Below are positions 55,018 to 64,000 of a stretch of 64,000 bases of DNA, one piece after another; positions within the stretch are counted from its first letter, which is position 1, and each line of letters opens with the position of its first letter. The notes under the pieces were generated by a model. It was not told the origin of the DNA. It worked only from the letters and a program-made list of their open reading frames with translations, and searched no databases. Position numbers and translations under genes: made by a program. Origin of the DNA: Lycocorax pyrrhopterus obiensis (Eukaryota > Chordata > Aves > Passeriformes > Paradisaeidae); assembly GCA_014706295.1 (NCBI GenBank), contig JACSVZ010000002.1, forward strand, positions 21,238,757 to 21,302,756. Direction: 5' to 3'.

Positions 55018-55948
55018 GTAGTGTTTAATATCTTTGTCAATGACATAGACAGTGGGATCAAGTACTCCCTCAACAAATTTGCAGGTGACATCAAGCTGTG
55101 TGGTGCAGTTGACAAACCTGAAGGACCTGGACAAGCTCAGGAAATGGGTCTGTGCGAACCTCATGAAGTTCACCACAATGAAATACAAGGTGCTGCACCT
55201 GGTTGGGACAACCCCCAATCTCAGTACAGGCTGGGAGATGAAAGAATTGAGAGCAGCCTTGACAAGAGGGATTTGGGGGTGCTGGTGGATGAGACGCTGG
55301 ACATAACCTGGCAATGTGCCCTTGCAGTCCAGAATGCCAATTGTATCTTGGGTTCCCTCAGCCACACCACAGCCAGAAGGTTAAGGGAGGTGATTCAGCC
55401 CCTCTACTCCACACTGGTGAGACCCCACCCAGAGTGCTGCATCCAGCTCTGGGGTGCCCAGTGCAGAAAGGACATGGATCTATTGAAGTGGGTCCAGAGT
55501 AGGGCCACAAAGACAATGAGAGGGCTGGAGCAGATCTGCTACGAAGACAGACTAAGAAAGCCGGGATTATTCATCCTGGAGAAAAGAAGACTCCAGGGAG
55601 ACCTTAGAGCAGTCTTCCAGTATCTAAAGGGGGCCTATAAAAAAGATAGGGACAAACATTTTATCAAGGTCTTGCAATTAGACATGAGATAGTGGTGTTA
55701 AACTAAAAGAAGGTAGATGCAAACTACATACGAAGAATGAACTTTTCACAATGAAGGTGGAGAAATGCTGGAACATGTTGACCAGAGAGGTGGTAGATGC
55801 CCTGTCCCTGGAAACATCCAAGGTCCGGCTGGAAAGAGTTCTCAGCAAAATTATTTAGTTGAAGATGTCCCTGCACATTGAAGGGGAGGTGGACTAGATG
55901 CTTTTTAACAATCACTTCCAACCCAAACTATTCTATGATTCCATGTCC
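55018..55948 (+). mobile_element. CR1 LINE, truncated inside reverse transcriptase
   Basis: A plus-strand CR1 copy beginning within the reverse transcriptase of ORF2 and running to the 3' tail (AACTATTCTATGATTCCATG). The catalytic region reads NKFAGDIKL at about 55069-55095 where active CR1 elements have FADD, so one catalytic aspartate is replaced by glycine. Between about 55105 and 55215 the CR1 frame moves to another frame (KDLDKLRKWVCANLMKFTT) and then returns (QYRLGDERIESSLDKRDLGV). These two compensating frameshifts leave a 223-codon open frame at 55021-55692. The C-terminal CR1 region follows (LVRPHPECCIQLWGAQCRKD). The 3' part contains the expected ERVLSKII and LDVSRDRASTTS-like decay on either strand. 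The element is inactive. Confidence 0.93.
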
Positions 55949-58900
55949 AACAAAATAATGAAGCAAGTGCAGAGCATGATCAAAGAGGAAGAAACCAAAA
56001 CTTAGCTACATAGGATGGCTCTCTGAGAAACAACAAGATCTGGAGAGAGTGAGCTCTGGTTAGGTGTTCAATGTCTGCTCTGAGTGCACTCAATGGGGTG
56101 TGTTTTTAATACCACTTTACAACTGACTTTCTGTTTCCTAGCTTTTGATGCAAAATCAGTGAGCATGTGGGACGGCCAAAGTAGTTGCATCAATGTTCAG
56201 TTATTGCCTGGAGTGCTTAACAAACATGCCTTTTTGGTGTTTTCTCAAGTGTACATATTATGGTAAGAGCAGCAATATTTCTTCAGTCTTCTGAGAGCAT
56301 TACTGGGAACAAAGAAAAATGGAAAACACAGCACAATTAAGATTATCACCCTTAAAGAAGAATAGCTATACTGAAAAGCACAGAAAGAAATCACAATGAT
56401 TAAATATCTTTAATATGTACTTGTATTTGGCACTTTAGTTATGGATCTTTAAGATTTGTGTTGTTTATTGTTCCAGTTTTTAGTAAACAAAATAGAGCTG
56501 AAATGAGCTGCAAGAAACCACTGTGCAAAATGGTTCATGGAAGACCACAACTGCATTTGATACAGCAAATTACTTGCTGGTGCTATAGAGATAGATGATA
56601 TCCTAAAAATAACCTAAAAAAATTTTAAAACTGCAGCCTTTATTAGTTTCCTGACCTGGCTTACCAGTGGGAACCCACTACTGGACCCATTGGCACAGCA
56701 GCGGGGGAGGCACACAATAGAGCAAATGGCTTGAAATAAACAGTGGCGACAGAGAAGCTGAGATTGCCACTGAAAGAAACATATATTAAATATGGCACAG
56801 TAAAATAAATCTCATGTAAGCTTTATGTCTTTTTAGGACTGCACATTTGTGTAACTGCTCTGAACACAGCACCATCTTATACTTCATTGGCAAGGGCCCA
56901 CAGGAATACACTGTGCATGTGCTTGGTGGCCACCAGTTGTGGTCTAAGAAATCAAACCTTGCATGAAGTTACAAAGAATGGCCACAAATATCTAAAGCAT
57001 ATGAAGAACAGTTTTCCAGGATGATCTAGAACAAAGATATTTAAAGTCTGGAAAAATACGGTACCAATACAAGAAATCCCTCAATGATCTTGAGGGTTTG
57101 AAATAGACACAGAAAGGCAGTAATGGCTTTGATATCATGGAGGTCCTTTAGAATGAGTCCAGAACATTGGAGAATAACAATGATGAAACAAGACCTCTAA
57201 TTTCTATCATTTGGGCATTCTCTTTCACCACTTAATCAACTTCTATATTGTCTATAGAAAAAACAGAGATGTAAAAAGAAAAAAAATACAGAAAGCACCA
57301 TGGCTTATGCTAAAAATTAATAAATTTAAAGTCTTTTAGCTTCATGTAAAAATTTTCTCTTTACTGTTTTTTGGATCAATCACATTTGCTGTCTTTTGCC
57401 ATATTTTGCATGATGTAGCAATTTTCTGGTAAACTCTCTGGGACAAGGCTTGTCTCCTCTATTTATTAATAAAATGCAGAGAATAATGAAACTTTTGTCC
57501 CTTTTTAGGTTTCCAAGGAGTGGCACTGAAAAAAAAACAGAAAGAAAAAAAGGAGTATTATCTTGCACATCTTAAAGGTGTAGATGATATGTATTATACA
57601 TTTGTTGCTGCTCTTTTCTTTCTGTGAAGGCAAATATTTATTTTGAGAGGTCAGCTAATGCATATTAGCAGCAGGTATCCCATACACTAAAGTGCTGCAC
57701 CAAGAACTTCTTCAAACTCCCCTCTTCCAGGTTATTTACTGTCCTTGACCTTGACTGTCCTTTTGGGAAGGAGAGAAAAATTTGTCTTAGCTTTGATATG
57801 CAGTAGCAAAAGCTAATCAAACTCACTTCCATCTCCAGCATCTATGCTGCCTTCTGATGAGGAAGCTGCACACTGAGAGCTTAATTCAAACCAAAGACAT
57901 TTCCCACAGGACCTCTGGCTATACCGACACAGTAAAGTAACTCCATGTCAACTTCAACATGTTTTTAGCTAATTTGGCGTTCTGCAGAATTTACCCTCAG
58001 CATCCCAGCTGTATTTTGATCTGGATAGCCTGGCATTTTATGGTAAACTTTTGATAGTAAAGAACAGTCAAATTCCTTTAGCCTAAAGGGAAATTTTTCC
58101 ATAGGAGAGACGGGTTTTATCCCATTCTAGCTTCTTGCTAAATAGAAACACTCTGTATAGCACTGCTTTTAGTTCCACAGCAGCATACTTATGAACAGAC
58201 AAGAAAATTTTCTCCTAATAGATATGATTTTTTTTTTTGTGAATCAGTTCTATAAAGGTAAAGATGGTACAGTAACAACACATTGGCTTGCATGATATAA
58301 CTGGGTTGAACGCATTTCACATTTACGAGATCAAGATATTTAATGTATAAAAATCTCTTAGTGCTCTTAAAAATGAAACATTACAGTTGCATGATGTTAT
58401 CAAGAAAAAAGCTTTCAATAAAACATATTTATATCTAACTGACCAATACCTAAAAGTATTCTCATAAACATTTTGCAGTCTAGCAAATAAAGCTCCTTTA
58501 AAAAGAAACTGTCAATAATTTCTAAAATAAAGCATAAAAATAACTAAGGTGTCCTTTTGATCCTTGTGAGTATACTTTATTTGTCCTTGAAAAAAATATA
58601 TCCAATGTACCTTTCAAAATGATTTATTATGTGTTATTGTTACAGTGTTCAATATTGTTCAATACCGAACCACTGTACTGATTACCACTCTCCCAGTCTG
58701 CTTTAGTTCTATCATGTGCTTTTATTTACCACCTGAGGCAAGAACATTTTAATTGGTTTAGGGAAGCTTGAACTCTCTTTTATCAATGACACATTTCATC
58801 AAAATAGAATGAAGCCAGGATCTGTATGTACTCTCCCAGTGTTGCAAAACAATGGGTTTGTTTGAGGGCTTAAGTTTGGAAATGGATCACTGCAGTGTAA

Positions 58901-60374
58901 CTACTTAATCACTTGAATAGCAACAGCAGAACATCTTGATTTTTTCTTCCATTTTTTTTAATAGTAAGAAAATTTATAAACAAATTGCACTAACTTTCCA
59001 CATTTTAACTTTATTCTAGACAAATAAATTCTGCAAACTGACCCTAAATCTGTACTGTATATCTACCAAAGACCTAGAATATAGCAGTATGTGGCTTATA
59101 GTACAGCGACAGAACTAAATCATGTACACATCAATTTAAAAAGTTTCTGTTAAAATAATCCTTGCACAAAATAGAGAGAGGATTTAGTCATATTTGAAGG
59201 AAATTGCATTATTTGCAGTGATTAGAAAAAAAAGATCCATTTTTTCCAGGTCAAAACTGTCCCTTTAAGAAAGCATGACTTACTTAAGGAGGATACCATA
59301 TGACCTGCAAACAAAAAAAGTAAGATGTCTTTCAATTTTATTAAAAGTGCTTAGCTGACACAGACAGGATCCCATTGTAAGCATCGTATTTTTTAAAAGT
59401 TGTTTAAAACAAAAATATATGTATCAACACAATATATTAGTTAAAAATAATTACAAAGCAAGGAATAAATTTATTAGTCTGTTTCTATGAATATTTTCAA
59501 CTGTGATCATAAATATTTTACTTTGAAATATAACAAGGATTATACAAGATAAATATTTTTTCATGAACAAGAGTTAATGAACCCTTTTCTCTGAACAAGT
59601 TACATACTCCATCCCTCACAGAGGTTGCTGCCATAGCTCCTGCTTTTATCCCAGCTTTCTGTCCAGGCAAAAGATGGAATAGCTGGCTGGTATCACACAC
59701 ATGGTGACTGCCCAGCTGTTTCAGCCCACGTACTAGCTCCACATGTACTTATGCATATAAGTTTTTTTGTCTTTTCCTCAGTGACATTGATATTAGCAAT
59801 ACAAATACCAATTTTCACAAAACTTCTCAAAATTCATCACTTTTAAGATGGCAGATCCACCCTGTCCATATTGTTTGAAATTAGTTTTAGGATTCAAAGG
59901 TTTTGAGGGATAGTTGGAAGGAAAGATGCACAGATAGGCCAAAAGAATAATTACATATGATTTGCTTCTTTAGGAATTCAAGTTTTAAAAAAGCAATATA
60001 AATACACAATGATGACAATCTTTACCTTTTGGCTTTCCACAGCAGTACTTTATTGCATTCAGAGATCCTTCAGTGTCACTGGAAAAGCTTTCTGCTTCCC
60101 CCGACATTTGTGGTGCTTGATTTCTGCCTGTTTGCTGCAGAGGGAACAAGCCTGCAAACTTCAGACGCTGCAGAGGATGTGCCGGGCCTCCAGGGCACTT
60201 GTTAAGATGTCCAATGGCCCTGCTTCACAGATTCTTTACAGGCTGGGATGAGGAATGCCTTATCAACCCTAAATCACATGAGACAGGTGGAGAAAAAAAA
60301 ATAAAAAGAAAGCATGATCTCCAGAACAAATAATACATTTTAAAACATTTACAGAATACGTGGACATAACTATT
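55949..60374. other. unique AT-rich DNA, no recognised gene
   Basis: Strongly AT-rich in most of its length, with many short A and T runs (for example 58230-58240 and 58950-58960). A minus-strand splice-bounded segment at 60026-60134 is noted under findings. No repeat or gene is recognised. Confidence 0.5.
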
Positions 60375-61014
60375 TGTATTGGGTTTGCGTGACGAGGTTT
60401 TGGTAGTGGGGGGGCTACAGAGGTGGCTGCTGTGAGAACCTGCCAGAAGCTTCCCCACTTGTGACAAAGCCAATGCCAGTCAAGTACAAGACAGACCCAC
60501 CGCTGGCCAGGGCTGAGCCCATCAGTGACAGCGGTAACACCTCTGGGACAACAGACTTAAAAGGGGGAAAAACTGCTGCAAAACAGCAGCCAGAAGAGAC
60601 GAGTAAAAATATGTGAGAAAAACAGCTCTGCAGACACCAAGGCCAGTGAGTGGCAGGAGGAAGCTCTCCAGGTGCTGGAGCAGAGATTCCCCTGCAGCCT
60701 GTGGTGCAGACCATGGTGAGGCAGCTGTGCCCCTGCAGTCCGTGCTTGACCCTTAGGCGGAGCAGAGATCCACCTGCAGCCCAGGCTGGACCTCACAGCA
60801 GAGCAGGTGGATGCCCAAAGGAGTCTGTCACCCTGTGGAAAGACCACACTGGAGCAGGCTCATGACAGGAGGAGGCAGGAGCCCACGCTGGAGCAGGCTT
60901 GCTGGCAAGACTTGTGACTCCGTGGGGGACCAACACTGGAGTAGCCTGCTCCTGAAGGATTGCATCTTGTGGAAGGGACCCACACTGGAGCAGTTCTTCT
61001 GGGAACAACTCACA
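60375..61014 (+). mobile_element. 3'-truncated LTR of an avian endogenous retrovirus
   Basis: It starts TGTATTGGGTTTGCGTGACG and continues with GGTTTTGGTAGTGGGGGGG, then CTACAGAGGTGGCTGCTGTG and GCCAGAAGCTTCCCC. I recall these blocks from a common LTR of passerine genomes, probably of class II (ERVK) type. The downstream part contains imperfect tandem units beginning CACACTGGAGCAG (60845, 60884, 60932 and 60981). Similarity stops at about 61014, before any U3 promoter end, polyadenylation signal or terminal CA, so the copy lacks its 3' part. The 8-mer ACATAACT occurs at 60364-60371 and again at 61045-61052. It might be a remnant target duplication but is not flush with the ends, so I do not rely on it. 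Confidence 0.75.
60845..61000 (+). repeat. tandem repeat inside the LTR, four units
   Basis: Four copies of a motif of the type CCCACACTGGAGCAG are spaced 39, 47-48 and 49 bases apart. Units 2-4 also share a following block of the type CTGTGACTCCGTGGGGGACC or CATCTTGTGGAAGGGACC. They are an internal minisatellite-like part of the LTR family, not a separate locus. The first unit is shortened. Confidence 0.7.
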
Positions 61015-63418
61015 TTTTAATGTAGATTCTTCCATTTCACAGTTACATAACTGCTTCTCTCACACCTAGTAAGGAATTTGGAAAAATGAGATTTAATGAG
61101 TTTAAGTGGACCTTATACTCTTTATCCATTTTTGCATTAGAAACATACATGATATAAATACCTAAGGAAGCTAATGCTGTGTAGCTTATTGTTTTCTTCA
61201 GCTTGAAAACAGGTATTGGCATTTATTAACCCCTTTAGGGTGATTATATCTTTTGGGTCATTGATCTTTAATCTTTTCCTTTTAGGTCTACCATAACAAT
61301 ATGTCTTAGAGAAGTTTTTAAATATGCTAGTTGGAGCTGAATATATCAATTATTTTGGTAAAGCTTCTCATATAGCTTTAGAACCGAAATGAAACAGCTC
61401 TCTCTCCCATTTTTCAACTGTTCATAATTCTGAAGAAGCATTTGTATTCAAAAACTCTATAGATGAAGACAGCATTCAATACTAGGAATCCATACTAAGA
61501 TATGGAGAATGGGATTTATATTTCAAAAGACCTAATAGACTTTCTATTACCTTCAGTGGTCCAGGTGAGCGGCTGGAAGATCATCTGGCAAATCTCTGCC
61601 AGACTCTTAAGCTGACACAAGGTTGAAGGTCTAGCACCAGCATTTGTGCCAAGTTTCATACTAACAGAAATTTGGACGGGTATTGAAGATGACTTTTATA
61701 AAGCACTTGGCAATCAACATCAAAATATTTCCAACACCATCCTAACCAAGATTTTTACATCACTTATTCTGAAAAAGGAAAGAGACCATCTTTTATCTAG
61801 GGAACTACTACCAGTATTTGTGTGATTGCTACAAAAAGTGAATATATAGGACCTAATTTTAAATAGCTTCCCCTGTGAAAGCTTTTTGCTTTGGTTCTGG
61901 AATGATGCTGTATAACACAGCTTTGTTGTCAAGTCATGAGTAAGCACAGAAAAATAGCAACCCTTCAAAACCATTTGTTGAAAGTCCATCCAAATTTGGA
62001 CCTCTTTAGACTTAAGATTCTGACCACATAAGTTGGCATTACTGTAATTTTTTATCATGTACAGTTATATATAAGAGGATGCTAAGAATTATATATAAGA
62101 GAATGATATATTTTTCATGCTTACAAAAACCTTACTGGCAAAAGTGTTAGTAAGGTGCTTATTGAAAATACTTTTAAATTTATTTTCAGTTTTACTTTAA
62201 AAATGCTTCGAAAACATACTGCAGGAGACACCTGCAGTATCATATTCCTAGTCAATAATAAATTTTTGCACTGAATCCTAATTCTGTTCAGTAATCTAAA
62301 ATATTAATTTTGATATATGAAAACTTAAAGTCAAGAGGAAATCCAATACTGAAGACCATGCCTATTAAGAAGCTCAAAGAGAGCAAAAGACCTAGCTATA
62401 ACAGGATCTATAGGCAAACAGCAAGGTTGCTATAACACTTGGTAACATGGGAAACATTTGGTACATTATTATTTCACAATCTTTACATACTCAAACCCAG
62501 CTCAAAGGAGTGCACTGTAAAATTATGCTCTATGGTTTCCTATAAGGCCTGGTTGATGTTACATAAAACAAACTGTGTGGAAACTAAACTAGGTCCTTAT
62601 GATTTACAACATTCTTTCCATGTTATTTATTACAATGAATTAGTTTAGATATATACCCTATATATTTAATATTAATCTCTGGATTGTTTTGAGTTAGCAC
62701 ATCATTCCTTAAATTCTATTCCCTTTCTTTCCTTTTGTTTATGGGCTGTAATAAATTCTTATTGTTTCTCTTTCTTCATTTTACAAGGTAAAAACTGTTC
62801 TTAATGCCTCATCTTATGGGTATAAAAATGGAAGTTGATGGAGTACACTGTTATGATTTATACAACTTCACCCAGAACTGCCCATGTATTTAATTCCATA
62901 GTGAGATTATAATGTCTTTATAACTACCATTTATTTCTGAATAAAATTATTTGATACCCAAAATGCATAACTTTGGTTACAAGAGAGAAAACGGAGAAAG
63001 TCTAGAAACAGATCCATTATCAATGTATAACAGTCAAGCTATCCAAAGTCAGACTTTAGATCTGAGCATACATTGCACACTGGTTTTGTCTTGGTGCTTT
63101 TCCTCTCTGAAGTTACTAGCCTGAGAGAACAAAGATGATCCCATAACTAATTACTACCTTGCATATAAACATTTCTCTTTCAAGCTTTCAAACACTGGAT
63201 TGTCAGTGGGGAAAATCTCAAAACCTGCTAATTTTTTAGCTAGTAATGTAGTGGGAAAGCACCAAGATACTTCAACCAGGAAACTACTAAGCTGTTAATC
63301 AAAGCACTTGGTATACACAGTATCTCTGTATGTTGTTGCTACAATAAAACAACTTCATCTCTCCATCCAATATGAGACTTCAAATTTCTAGTAAACTTCT
63401 CTCAGCAGTATGGATACA
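61015..63418. other. AT-rich unique DNA
   Basis: No gene or interspersed repeat is recognised. A 13-base direct repeat (TTATATATAAGAG at 62065-62077 and 62089-62101, period 24) is present. A 112-codon minus-strand ORF (61720-62058) has no recognisable features. Confidence 0.5.

Positions 63419-63453
<35 letters not shown>
63419..63453. repeat. (CAT)n trinucleotide microsatellite
   Basis: An uninterrupted CAT run of 35 bases (11 full units plus CA), followed by CGATTATC. Perfect arrays of this length are often length-polymorphic, which is known of microsatellites in general. Confidence 0.97.
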
Positions 63454-64000
63454 CGATTATCCTGGGAATCAGAAATTTTTAAAAAAGGGAAAAAAAAACT
63501 AGACCAGAAAAAGCAAAAAGTTTAGGTTTCAGCTGGATCACCACTGGTGTGAGCAAACAATTACATGATGCAATTATCTGCAACATGAAAGTGAATGCAA
63601 TTACTCGGAAGTTCTTGTGAGAGAAGTTATTGAATGAAATATCAAGATAACATAGAGAAAGTGAAATATATGTAATACTGTTCATGCAATTCCAAGACTC
63701 AAGTAACATACTATACAAATGAAAATTCACAACTGATTTCTTCTCCGTCCATTTTAGTTGTTTCGTTTTTATATTGCTCACTGAAAAACAAAACTCCATT
63801 GACCTGTACCTGTCACCTCAAAAATATGAATGAAGAGAGAGAAACCTCTCTTACTAGCATCAGTCCATATGCATTCAATGACTACCATGTAATGAATCCC
63901 TTAGGCAGAATCAGGGCAGTTGGAAGGACCCACTGGAAAACACATCGACACCCTACTCAGTGTAAGTCCATTCAGATGCAAATATTGAAGGCAGTGGCTA
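63454..64000. other. unique DNA at window end
   Basis: No gene or repeat is recognised. A 106-codon minus-strand ORF (63479-63799) looks fortuitous. Confidence 0.45.

Noticed and set aside
55021..55692. 223-codon ORF as a host gene
   Set aside because: It is CR1 ORF2 with compensating frameshifts and a changed catalytic motif.
60026..60134. 109-base minus-strand segment with acceptor (CCCTCTGCAG) and donor (GTAAAG)
   Set aside because: The splice signals are fair and the frame is open (phase 0-1), but it is far from the other candidates and has no recognised product. Kept as a note only.
1..64000. tRNA, rRNA, CRISPR or other structured RNA genes
   Set aside because: None was seen by eye. 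No repeat-spacer arrays and no convincing cloverleaf arms with A/B boxes. A covariance-model scan would be needed to exclude small ncRNAs.
1..64000. A new multi-gene biological system
   Set aside because: The window has repeat-laden vertebrate non-coding character. Nothing beyond transposable elements and unproven exon-like segments was supported.

Overview
This window looks like avian nuclear DNA. It is AT-rich and has no compact gene arrangement, operons or ribosome-binding sites. The recognisable interspersed repeats are the bird set: several 5'-truncated CR1 LINE copies ending in the short ATTCTATG-type repeat instead of poly(A), and LTRs of endogenous retroviruses. Two of the three LTRs resemble families I know mainly from songbirds, so a passerine or near relative is likely, but that is inference.

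Layout: 1-6204 is unique sequence. A solo LTR lies at 6212-6547. CR1 copies lie at 12610-13478 (+), 15535-16130 (+), 16822-18185 (-, internally deleted), 29617-29902 (-), 40850-41121 (+) and 55018-55948 (+). A second solo LTR with a 5-bp target duplication is at 49019-49613. A 3'-truncated LTR with internal tandem repeats is at 60375-61014. A (CAT)n microsatellite is at 63419-63453. Everything else is unique non-coding sequence, probably intergenic or intronic.

I recognise no host protein-coding gene. The only ORFs with a recognisable protein are decayed CR1 reading frames, and the other ORFs look like chance. On the minus strand there is a set of short stretches with good splice-site consensus and compatible phases (for example 26682-26759, 35400-35446, 40226-40294, 19960-20030, 5027-5128 and 2526-2582). 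They could be exons of an unrecognised minus-strand gene, but the peptides match nothing I know, and chance alone would produce several such pairs in 64 kb. They are therefore reported under findings and not as genes.

I found no RNA gene, CRISPR array, or evidence of a new biological system. The most informative features are the three LTR insertions and the CR1 copy in which the endonuclease region is joined directly to the 3' end.
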